Positions 1 to 5,571 are shown, counted from the first letter of the stretch. The stretch: 5,874 nucleotides of DNA from Methylophilus sp. (GCA_027489475.1 JAIXZQ010000204.1:1-5874), one strand, 5' to 3'. Notes: generated from the sequence alone by a model not told the origin. Numbers and translations are program-made.

Positions 1-531
1 AATGCATTGTTTTTAAAACGCTTTCAGCAATCCACTGCGGCTGATTTATTAAGCCTGGATAAGACGGGCAACTACACACACTCCAGTTTATTTGGCCTCT
101 ACAAAGCGGGCTTACGCGAGATTAAAAAGCGTGAAGTCGATGGCAAAGTGGCGTTGGGGGGTGCTTCTATTGACGCCATTAAAGCGGCGGTGGATGCCGA
201 CCTGGTGCGCGAAACGCAGCGCATGAACAGCCTGATGGTGCTATTGACCATCGCTATCTCGGGCGGCCCATTTTTGGGGCTGCTGGGCACAGTGGTCGGG
301 GTGATGATTACTTTTGCTGCGATTGCGGCGGCCGGTGATGTCAATGTGAACGCCATTGCGCCGGGGATTGCGGCGGCCTTGCTGGCCACGGTGGCCGGCT
401 TAGGCGTGGCGATTCCGGCGCTGTTTGGCTACAACTATTTAGCCAGTCGGGTGAAAAACATCACCATCGCCATGCAGATTTTCGTCGACGAATTTATCAC
501 GCGTACAGCCGAGCTGTACGGCAAGGAATAA
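1..531 (+). CDS. exbB: MotA/TolQ/ExbB proton-channel family protein, 5' end cut off by the window
   Basis: This is the inner-membrane channel subunit of a TonB-type energy-transducing motor. The frame is open from base 1, so the gene starts upstream; the first in-frame TTG at 7 is not a credible start. 176 residues are visible. The two family signature helices are clear. The first has GPFLGLLGTVVGVM (about 262-303), matching E. coli ExbB GTVWG with the pore threonine (T148 equivalent, codon 289-291). The second has APGIAAALLATVAGLGVAIP (358-417) and keeps the T181 equivalent (codon 388-390). E. coli ExbB and TolQ carry a glutamate in the sequence GIAEAL; here that position is alanine (codon 373-375). 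The first transmembrane helix and N-terminus lie outside the window. Ten bases separate the gene from exbD1, so they are probably co-transcribed. ExbB is preferred over TolQ or MotA because a TonB-like gene and a porin follow; I see no tolA, tolB or pal gene. Confidence 0.93.
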   Translation, partial: NALFLKRFQQSTAADLLSLDKTGNYTHSSLFGLYKAGLREIKKREVDGKVALGGASIDAIKAAVDADLVRETQRMNSLMVLLTIAISGGPFLGLLGTVVGVMITFAAIAAAGDVNVNAIAPGIAAALLATVAGLGVAIPALFGYNYLASRVKNITIAMQIFVDEFITRTAELYGKE

Positions 532-541
532 GGCGACGACG

Positions 542-952
542 ATGTCAGAAGGCGTCAAAGAAGAGAACCAGCTTTACGACGAAATCAACATTACGCCCAT
601 GTTGGACTTGGCGTATGTATTGCTGGTGATTTTTATCATCATGACCACCGCATCGGTGCAGGGCGTCAAAGTTGAGATGCCGCATACCGTCAACTCTGCG
701 GCGCTGGCCAAACCACAAATGCGCGCCATCACCGTCACCAGTGATGGCAGTGTTTATCTGGATGCGTTTCCGGTGGATATGGCGCAGCTAGAACAACGCT
801 TGGCGCAATTTAAAAGTGGCAACCCTGAGCTGCCGGTGGTGCTCAAGGGCGATGCTGCGGCCCACTATGAAAAGGTCTCTGAGGTGCTCGAAATCTGCAA
901 GCGCTTGGATATCACTGAAGTGGGGTTGGTGACCAAGAAAGTGGTGGAGTAA
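542..952 (+). CDS. exbD: ExbD/TolR family biopolymer transport protein, first copy
   Basis: This 136-residue inner-membrane protein has one N-terminal membrane helix and a periplasmic domain, and is the partner of ExbB in the proton-driven motor. A short cytoplasmic tail leads into INITPMLDLAYVLLVIFI. Asp22 in this stretch corresponds to the essential membrane aspartate of ExbD (E. coli D25). The periplasmic linker has VKVEMP, comparable with VKVNLP of E. coli ExbD. The C-terminal fold contains VVLKGDAAAHYEKVSEVLE, keeping the acidic residue usual in the family's 'aD...y..v' strand-helix motif. The ATG at 542 lies 8 nt after an AAGG at 530-533. Length is typical of the family. The gene ends 3 nt before the second exbD copy. 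TolR is a less likely alternative because no Tol-Pal genes are present. Confidence 0.95.
   Translation: MSEGVKEENQLYDEINITPMLDLAYVLLVIFIIMTTASVQGVKVEMPHTVNSAALAKPQMRAITVTSDGSVYLDAFPVDMAQLEQRLAQFKSGNPELPVVLKGDAAAHYEKVSEVLEICKRLDITEVGLVTKKVVE
584..652 (+). repeat. Duplicated ExbD membrane-helix coding segment, copy 1
   Basis: This segment encodes 23 residues that match the segment at 992-1060 in 22 of 23 positions, while by hand count 58 of 69 bases agree. Most base differences are synonymous. The pair marks an old tandem duplication of exbD with strong constraint on the membrane helix. Confidence 0.85.
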
Positions 953-955
953 GTC

Positions 956-1360
956 ATGCAAGTACAAAACGACGCGCAACCCTACGACACCATCAACATC
1001 ACGCCCATGCTAGATCTGGCGTATGTGTTGTTGGTGATATTTATTCTGATGACCACCGCAGGCGTACAAGGCCTGACCATGAATCTGCCCAAGCCCTCAA
1101 ACAAACCGAGCACTGAAAAACACGACATCAAAATCGTGCAGGTACAGCAGGGCGGTAGCCTCACCATCAATGGCGTAGGGGTCAGCATGGCGGAGTTAGA
1201 AACCCAACTTAATCAAGCCAAAGCCATGGACCCTAAATTCAACGTCATGATTAAAGGCCAACCACAAGCCCCGTATGCCGGCGTGGTCAGCGTGATTGAT
1301 TTGGTAAATCGCTTGCAGATTGAAAATGTCGGTTTAGTCACCGGCAAGATAGGCACCTAA
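956..1360 (+). CDS. exbD: ExbD/TolR family biopolymer transport protein, second copy
   Basis: This is a second ExbD of 134 residues, directly after the first. Its membrane segment INITPMLDLAYVLLVIFI is nearly identical to that of the first copy and keeps the proton-pathway aspartate (Asp20). The periplasmic part has diverged: the linker reads LTMNLPKPSNKPS, closer to E. coli ExbD's NLP motif. The strand-helix motif reads VMIKGQPQAPYAGVVSVID, with Gln where copy one has Asp. A GGAG at 946-949 inside the end of copy one sits 6 nt before the ATG, with a 3-nt gap between genes, so translation is probably coupled. Tandem exbD1-exbD2 operons are known, for example in Xanthomonas. The two products may form a mixed dimer within one motor (inference). 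Confidence 0.95.
   Translation: MQVQNDAQPYDTINITPMLDLAYVLLVIFILMTTAGVQGLTMNLPKPSNKPSTEKHDIKIVQVQQGGSLTINGVGVSMAELETQLNQAKAMDPKFNVMIKGQPQAPYAGVVSVIDLVNRLQIENVGLVTGKIGT
992..1060 (+). repeat. Duplicated ExbD membrane-helix coding segment, copy 2
   Basis: This is the partner of the segment at 584-652. The single residue change in the aligned 23 is Ile to Leu near the end of the helix. Outside this block the two ExbD proteins align only loosely. Confidence 0.85.
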
Positions 1361-1363
1361 GCC

Positions 1364-2077
1364 ATGGCTGAACTGCAATTTTCTGCCGATACCCCGCCGT
1401 CCGCTTCGGCTGGACGAGTGTGGATAACACGCGCTGTTATCGCCGTGCTGTTGTTGGCGGTATTGGCAGGCATAGGCTATGGCCTGAAAAAACTGTTTTC
1501 TGGGGGTCCGGTACAAAAAAAACAAATCACCACCGTCAAGCTGATTCCGGATACGCCGCCACCGCCCCCTCCGCCGCCGCCTAAAGAGCCGCCGAAAGAA
1601 ACGCCCAAAGAGCAGCCGAAAGAAATGCCTAAAGCGCCTGAGCCTAAGCCGGTTGAAGCGCCGCCGGCAGAAGCCTTAAAGATGGAAGGCGCCACGGGCG
1701 ATGGTCCGAGTCCGTTTCAGGCAGGGGCAGTCAACAACGAATACAAGGGCGGCGATGTGACCACCGGCCCCAAAATTGGCGGCAAGAAAAATATGGCGGC
1801 CTTTGCTTGGTTTACCAACAAGGTGGATGCCCAAATTAAAAAAGCATTGGATGCGGAAACCCGCTTGAGTAAAGCCAAATATCAGGTTGATGTGCGGGTG
1901 TTTTTAACCGCGCAAGGCGAGATAGACCGCGCGGAGCTCATAGACAGCAGCGGCGATGCAGACACTGATGCGCTGATCCGCAAGGTGCTAACGCAGATTC
2001 CGCCACTCAATGTGCCGGCCCCAGAAGATATGCCGCGCAAGGTGGTGGTGCGCATGGCGTCAAAAAACATGTCCTGA
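1364..2077 (+). CDS. tonB: TonB-like energy transducer (TonB/TolA C-terminal domain)
   Basis: This 237-residue protein would transmit ExbB-ExbD motion across the periplasm to an outer-membrane partner. Its order is: cytoplasmic tail 1-23, one membrane helix about 24-41 (VIAVLLLAVLAGIGYGL), periplasmic spacer about 60-100, a Gly-rich linker, and a C-terminal alpha/beta domain about 144-237. The spacer has nine consecutive prolines (65-73) followed by PKEP, PKET, PKEQ, PKEM and PKAP units. The C-terminal domain shows VDVRVFLTAQGEIDRAELID and SSGDADTDALIRKVL, the pattern of TonB_C/TonB_2-like domains. The YP motif near the start of E. coli-type TonB domains is absent, and the helix lacks the histidine of the E. 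coli SHLS motif. It starts 3 nt after exbD2 with a poor ribosome site, suggesting translational coupling. A TolA-like role is possible but less likely in this context. Confidence 0.88.
   Translation: MAELQFSADTPPSASAGRVWITRAVIAVLLLAVLAGIGYGLKKLFSGGPVQKKQITTVKLIPDTPPPPPPPPPKEPPKETPKEQPKEMPKAPEPKPVEAPPAEALKMEGATGDGPSPFQAGAVNNEYKGGDVTTGPKIGGKKNMAAFAWFTNKVDAQIKKALDAETRLSKAKYQVDVRVFLTAQGEIDRAELIDSSGDADTDALIRKVLTQIPPLNVPAPEDMPRKVVVRMASKNMS
1556..1639 (+). repeat. Polyproline run and PKEx tetrapeptide repeats in TonB-like spacer
   Basis: Nine proline codons in a row (1556-1582) use all four synonymous codons (CCG, CCA, CCC, CCT), so this is not a simple slippage tract. They lead into tandem PKEx units (PKEP, PKET, PKEQ, PKEM, PKAP; about 1580-1639). 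Such a spacer is stiff and extended, and would help cross the periplasm as the EP/KP-rich region of classical TonB does. Translating nine prolines is expected to depend on elongation factor P. Confidence 0.9.
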
Positions 2078-2094
2078 CGATATGCACCTTGGGT

Positions 2095-2116
2095 TGCGGC
2101 TTGCTGGCAGGCCGCA
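2095..2116 (+). other. Strong intergenic hairpin between tonB-like gene and porin gene
   Basis: TGCGGCTTG (2095-2103) pairs with CAGGCCGCA (2108-2116) around a CTGG tetraloop, giving nine base pairs with one G-U wobble. It begins 17 nt after the tonB-like stop codon and lies 59 nt before the porin start. No T-run follows on the + strand (the next bases are CACATGAAAC), so it does not look like an intrinsic terminator. It could stabilise or process the upstream mRNA, or alter porin expression relative to the motor genes (inference). Confidence 0.55.
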
Positions 2117-2165
2117 CACATGAAACACCGATTGAATAGACGAACAGAATTAAAGCATTGAATGT

Positions 2166-2170
2166 GGGAG
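2166..2170 (+). promoter_or_regulatory. Ribosome binding site that fixes the porin start at 2176
   Basis: GGGAG lies 5 nt before ATG 2176. An in-frame TTG at 2158 would add six residues ahead of the signal peptide and would put this site inside the gene, so the ATG is preferred. Confidence 0.75.
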
Positions 2171-2175
2171 CCACG

Positions 2176-3810
2176 ATGAAAACTAAAACGACCGCTTGGA
2201 TACTGCCTTGGCTGATGGCCGCTGTGTGCAGTGCGCCAGTGTTACCCGCCGCTGCCGGTGAGCGTGAATCGCTTGAAGACATGCGCGCCACCACCATGAG
2301 CTTGATTGAGCTGCTGGTGCAAGAAGGGGTGCTGTCTAAAGAAAAAGCCGATGCTTTGTTAAAACAGGCGCAACAAGCCCGCTTAAAAGCCCAGCAAGAA
2401 GCCGCGGCGCAAGCTGAGGTGCAAAAAGACAACACTGCGCAGACTGACAAAGCCAGCAATAAGCCGGGCGCCATTCGTGTGCAATATGTGCCTGAGCATG
2501 TCAAAAACGAAATGCGTGCAGAAATTGAGCAAGAGGTGATGAAAAAGCTGAATTACAAAGCAGGTGAGCGCTTGGGCATCCCAGAGTGGATAGACCGTGT
2601 CGAGTGGACCGGCGATATTCGCTTGCGTTATCAATTAGATCAATTTGCTGACAGCAATGCCTTACCCGGTGTGTTGTCCTCCTCCGAGGTCCGCAATGCC
2701 GTGGTGAATAACTCCACTGAAGACCGTGAGCGTCAGCGGATTCGGGCCTTATTTGGCGCCAATCTTAAAATCAATGATTGGTTAACAGGCGGGATCCGTT
2801 TCACCACCGGCCTATTACAGACCCCAGTCACGCCCAACCAGACCGAAGGCTTTTCACAAGGCAAGTTTATTTTTGGGCTGGACAGAGCGTTTTTGGAAGC
2901 TAAGCCAACCCCTTGGTTAAGCTTGGTCGGGGGGCGCTTTGCCAATCCGTTTTTTACCGGCAACGCCAGACTGGGGACCGATTTGCTGTGGGACCCTGAT
3001 TTAGCGTTTGATGGCTTTGCTGCGAATTTCCATCCGCAGCTTAATCAGCACTGGAAGCTCTTTTCGACGGTGGGCGCGTTTCCAATTGAAGAAATTGAAT
3101 CTTCAGACACCAACAAGGCCCGCGACAAGTGGCTGTATGCCGCGCAAGGGGGGATTGAGTGGGTAGCCAACAACCAGAGCAGTGTGAAATTGGGGGTGGC
3201 GTATTACGACTTTAAAAACGTTGAAGGGCAATCCAACCCTGTCGGCAACAGCCTGAAATATGCAGGCACCGTGCCGCTGTGGCGTCAAAAAGGTAATAAC
3301 ACCTTTAGCGTGGATGCTGCCAATGGCAATAACTGCGGCGCTAACCTGACCAATCCGTGTGGACTGGCCTCTAAATTCCAGCTGATCAATGTGACCGGCG
3401 AAATTGACTTGGCCATGTTTGACCCCGTCCATGTGTTGTTACACGGTGCTTATGTCAAAAACATCGGCTTTGACGCGCAAGAAATCTTCCGTCGCACCGG
3501 CAACCGCTATAAAGAAGAAAACGAAGGCTATGAGTTTGCACTCAAGGTCGGTCATCCGGTGATGAAGCAACTGCATGATTGGCAAGTGTTTGGCGGCTAC
3601 CGTCGTCTGGAAGCCGATGCCATGCTGGATGGCTTTAGTGATTCTAACTTCCGTCTCGGCGGTACCGATGCCAAGGGCTACTTTGTGGGTGGGCAATATG
3701 GCTTGGGTAAAAATGCTTGGCTGACAGCGCGCTACTTTAGCACCGACGAAATCTCAGGATTGCCATTCTCGGTGGATACCTTGCTGGTTGACTTTAGTGG
3801 TCGCTTCTAG
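2176..3810 (+). CDS. Outer-membrane putative porin with N-terminal helical region
   Basis: The 544-residue precursor has a signal peptide (MKTK, hydrophobic core about 7-23, probable cleavage after the alanines at 25-27). A helical, Glu/Lys/Gln/Ala-rich region follows at about residues 29-85 (LLVQEGVLSKEKADALLKQ), then a linker with EHVKNEMRAEIEQEVMKKL. From about residue 140 (RVEWTGDIRLRYQLDQF) to the end there are repeated amphipathic strands typical of a beta-barrel, such as GGIRFTTGLL, WLSLVGGRFANPF and VFGGYRRLEA. The chain ends LLVDFSGRF, with the terminal phenylalanine expected of BAM substrates. I recall this architecture from the 'putative porin' family (Porin_5-like). No plug domain or TonB box is recognisable, so it is not a classical TonB-dependent receptor. 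The mature protein has only two cysteines (387 and 395). Its position after exbB-exbD-exbD-tonB suggests it works with that motor; the substrate is unknown. Confidence 0.88.
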   Translation: MKTKTTAWILPWLMAAVCSAPVLPAAAGERESLEDMRATTMSLIELLVQEGVLSKEKADALLKQAQQARLKAQQEAAAQAEVQKDNTAQTDKASNKPGAIRVQYVPEHVKNEMRAEIEQEVMKKLNYKAGERLGIPEWIDRVEWTGDIRLRYQLDQFADSNALPGVLSSSEVRNAVVNNSTEDRERQRIRALFGANLKINDWLTGGIRFTTGLLQTPVTPNQTEGFSQGKFIFGLDRAFLEAKPTPWLSLVGGRFANPFFTGNARLGTDLLWDPDLAFDGFAANFHPQLNQHWKLFSTVGAFPIEEIESSDTNKARDKWLYAAQGGIEWVANNQSSVKLGVAYYDFKNVEGQSNPVGNSLKYAGTVPLWRQKGNNTFSVDAANGNNCGANLTNPCGLASKFQLINVTGEIDLAMFDPVHVLLHGAYVKNIGFDAQEIFRRTGNRYKEENEGYEFALKVGHPVMKQLHDWQVFGGYRRLEADAMLDGFSDSNFRLGGTDAKGYFVGGQYGLGKNAWLTARYFSTDEISGLPFSVDTLLVDFSGRF

Positions 3811-3813
3811 GAG
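3810..3813 (+). promoter_or_regulatory. Ribosome binding site overlapping the porin stop codon
   Basis: GGAG begins at the last base of the porin TAG stop and lies 5 nt before ATG 3819 (8 nt before the alternative ATG 3822). Ribosomes finishing the porin would sit on this site, so the two proteins are probably translationally coupled. Confidence 0.7.
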
Positions 3814-3818
3814 AAAAC

Positions 3819-4508
3819 ATGATGACTAGCATGCCTCGTTATGCAGTCTTTTTGCTGATGGGACTGCTGTTTCTGAGTCTTAGCGCGCCATTGTTGGCCG
3901 CCGAAAAACAGGACAAAGCGGCAAAACGTGCCGCCTTGTTAATGCAAAAGATGAAGCAGGACTTTGAAACCGAAAAAGCCGCCTTGCAAGCGCAGTATGA
4001 GCAGGAGAAGCAAGCACTCAACGCGTCGCTCGAGGAATCTACGCAAACCGTGAAACGCTTAGAGGTAAAAACCGTCACGCAAGCCAAGCAGCTCAAACAA
4101 TTGCAAGCTGAACAACAAGCCCTGTTGCAAGAAAAGCAGACCTTGAGCAGCCAGGTGCAACAGCAGCAAGCACAGATAGAACAGCAGCAACAACAGCTTG
4201 AAAACGCCGAACAGCACTTGCGCCAAACCAAAGCGACGTTAGAGGTCAATGAGCAGCAACGGCGTGTATTGCTGAGCAAGGTCAACCAATCGCACCAACA
4301 AGTGCAAAGCTGTGAGGATAAAAATCAGCGCTTATATGCCACTGGCCTCGAGCTGATTCAGCTTCAAGAAAATGCTACCGCGTTGCAAAAAGTATTTCGG
4401 GCGGAGCCGGTGTTGCAACTCAAGCGGGTTGAACTAGAAAACATTGTGCAGGGCAAGCACACCACCTTGTTAGAAAATAAGCTGGATACGAACGCCACGC
4501 CACATTAA
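3819..4508 (+). CDS. Secreted Gln-rich coiled-coil protein of the TonB-porin operon, function unknown
   Basis: The 229-residue precursor has a signal peptide (hydrophobic run about 9-26, probable cleavage after LLAA at 25-28). There is no lipobox, so the mature protein is likely periplasmic. Residues about 32-163 are almost uninterrupted coiled coil, rich in Gln, Lys, Glu, Ala and Leu, with a Gln-dense core at 112-126. A distinct C-terminal segment (about 165-217) carries CEDKNQRLYATGLELI and EPVLQLKRVELENI. I recall similar tails (Cys, KN..LY, EP...K.VE.EN) in uncharacterised coiled-coil proteins next to ExbB/ExbD genes in other proteobacteria; this was not checked. Cys165 is its only cysteine. 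ATG 3819 or 3822 could be the start, differing by one residue. Coupled translation with the porin points to a shared complex, perhaps as a periplasmic spacer or adaptor (inference). No enzyme motif is visible. Confidence 0.85.
   Translation: MMTSMPRYAVFLLMGLLFLSLSAPLLAAEKQDKAAKRAALLMQKMKQDFETEKAALQAQYEQEKQALNASLEESTQTVKRLEVKTVTQAKQLKQLQAEQQALLQEKQTLSSQVQQQQAQIEQQQQQLENAEQHLRQTKATLEVNEQQRRVLLSKVNQSHQQVQSCEDKNQRLYATGLELIQLQENATALQKVFRAEPVLQLKRVELENIVQGKHTTLLENKLDTNATPH
4152..4196 (+). repeat. Glutamine-rich CAG/CAA tract inside the coiled coil
   Basis: Eleven of these 15 codons encode glutamine (residues 112-126), mixing CAG and CAA. The mixed codons and surrounding heptad-like pattern suggest a protein-level feature, although such tracts can also change length by slippage. 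Confidence 0.7.
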
Positions 4509-4556
4509 TCCCCGCAGGCCGAATAGGTTTGCTAGGGACACTTTAATTTTGACATC

Positions 4557-4560
4557 GAGG
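4557..4560 (+). promoter_or_regulatory. Ribosome binding site that fixes the EpsD-like start at 4567
   Basis: GAGG lies 6 nt before ATG 4567. The upstream in-frame TTG at 4549 would place this site inside the gene and push the lipobox deeper into the chain, so ATG 4567 is preferred. Confidence 0.75.
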
Positions 4561-4566
4561 AACAAC

Positions 4567-5571
4567 ATGAAAGCAAGCGGTTGGATTGGGGTCGCACTGT
4601 TAAGCGTTTTGGCGGCCTGTAGCAAACATGACGAGGCGAGCCAAGGCGCAACCCAAGTGGTGGCCAAGGTTAATGGTAGCGAAATTACGGTACATCAACT
4701 GAATTTGGCTTTATCCAAACTAGGCAAGCTGGAGCCGGCACAGGTCAAACCTGCCTCAGAAAAGCTGTTGCGTCAAATGGTAGACCTAGAGCTGTTGAAG
4801 CAAAAATCGATAGATGAAAAGCTGGACCGTGACCCGAATGTGCTGCAACTGATAGAAGCCAACCGTCAGCAATTGCTGGCGCAAGCCTATATGCAAAAAG
4901 TGGCGGCCAAACAATTGCCGCCCACCAGCGATGAAATCAAAGCGTTTTTTGACACGCATCCAGAGCTGTTTAGCGAGCGTAACCTCTACCTGATTCAGGA
5001 GTTTGCGGTGCAGGAGGGCGCGGCCCGCTTAGCAGAGATTCAGGCTGGCATTGAGCATGCCAAATCCGCTGAAGAGATTGCCCAGTGGCTGCAAAGCCAC
5101 GGCTTTAAATTTAATGTCAACACGCTGAAAAAAGCCGCTGAGCAATTACCGCTTGAGTTGTTGGCTAAGCTCAACAAATTGCAGGTCAATGATACCTTGG
5201 CCGTCAACAATGGTCAGGCCTTGGTGTTGCTCTTTTTGGCTAAGGTTGAACGTCAGCCGGTAGATTTGAACAATGCGCAACCGGTGATTAAGCAGTATCT
5301 GCTTAATGCGGGGCAGCAACAGCGTATAAAAGAAACCTTGGATACCTTGCGCAAAGAGGCCAAGATTCAATTAATGGGTGATTTTGCCAAGCTCAGTTTA
5401 GATGCTGCCGCGACGCCCGCTGCCGCGTCAGCGCCCGTGGCAACTTCAGCCGCAACCCCAGTCGCTGAGATGCCGACGACGATAGCCACGCCTGCACAGC
5501 CTGAAGCCGCCGCGACTCCCCCTAAATCGGGTCAGCATCAAGCCATCAATCGCGGCTTGTCTGGCCTTTAA
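4567..5571 (+). CDS. epsD: EpsD-like SurA/parvulin-family lipoprotein
   Basis: The 334-residue precursor has a lipoprotein signal with lipobox LAAC at 15-18. Cys18 is followed by Ser, so Lol sorting would send it to the outer membrane. Residues 31-45 (VVAKVNGSEITVHQL) and the helices after them, including LLRQMVDLELLKQKSIDEK, are the SurA-like chaperone N-domain. A parvulin-like region spans about 139-232 (NLYLIQEFAV to LLFLAKVERQPV). The usual parvulin landmarks, a His in the first strand and a GGxLG loop, are not visible, so isomerase activity is doubtful. A helical segment follows, then an Ala/Pro/Thr-rich tail at about 279-334. The layout fits the EpsD family named from methanolan exopolysaccharide clusters of methylotrophs, but no polysaccharide genes are seen here. 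It may help fold outer-membrane or secreted proteins. The 58-nt gap before it shows no clear promoter or terminator. Confidence 0.85.
   Translation: MKASGWIGVALLSVLAACSKHDEASQGATQVVAKVNGSEITVHQLNLALSKLGKLEPAQVKPASEKLLRQMVDLELLKQKSIDEKLDRDPNVLQLIEANRQQLLAQAYMQKVAAKQLPPTSDEIKAFFDTHPELFSERNLYLIQEFAVQEGAARLAEIQAGIEHAKSAEEIAQWLQSHGFKFNVNTLKKAAEQLPLELLAKLNKLQVNDTLAVNNGQALVLLFLAKVERQPVDLNNAQPVIKQYLLNAGQQQRIKETLDTLRKEAKIQLMGDFAKLSLDAAATPAAASAPVATSAATPVAEMPTTIATPAQPEAAATPPKSGQHQAINRGLSGL

Noticed and set aside
1477..1695. Minus-strand open frame with a poly-glycine run
   Set aside because: It is the antisense of the proline and PKEx spacer of the TonB-like gene; the glycines come from reading CCN codons backwards.
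2095..2116. Intrinsic terminator after the tonB-like gene
   Set aside because: The stem is strong but no T-run follows on the + strand, so it is listed as a hairpin of unknown role.
2158..2175. TTG start for the porin, and a similar TTG at 4549 for the EpsD-like gene
   Set aside because: In each case a good ribosome site stands directly before the downstream ATG, and the signal peptide begins properly there.
2007..2504. Minus-strand open frame of 165 residues spanning the tonB-porin gap
   Set aside because: It overlaps two well-supported genes, and its Cys/Ala/Ser-rich composition is what antisense reading would give; no domain is recognisable.
2176..3810. Classical TonB-dependent receptor
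   Set aside because: At 544 residues it is short for that family, and neither a TonB box nor plug-domain motifs are visible; the N-terminal part is helical.
3839..4285. Minus-strand open frame very rich in cysteine
   Set aside because: It is the antisense shadow of the Gln/Ala/Lys-rich coiled-coil gene, which has a signal peptide, a ribosome site and operon placement.
4509..4566. Promoter in the gap before the EpsD-like gene
   Set aside because: The gap is AT-rich in part, but I could not find a -35/-10 pair with good spacing.
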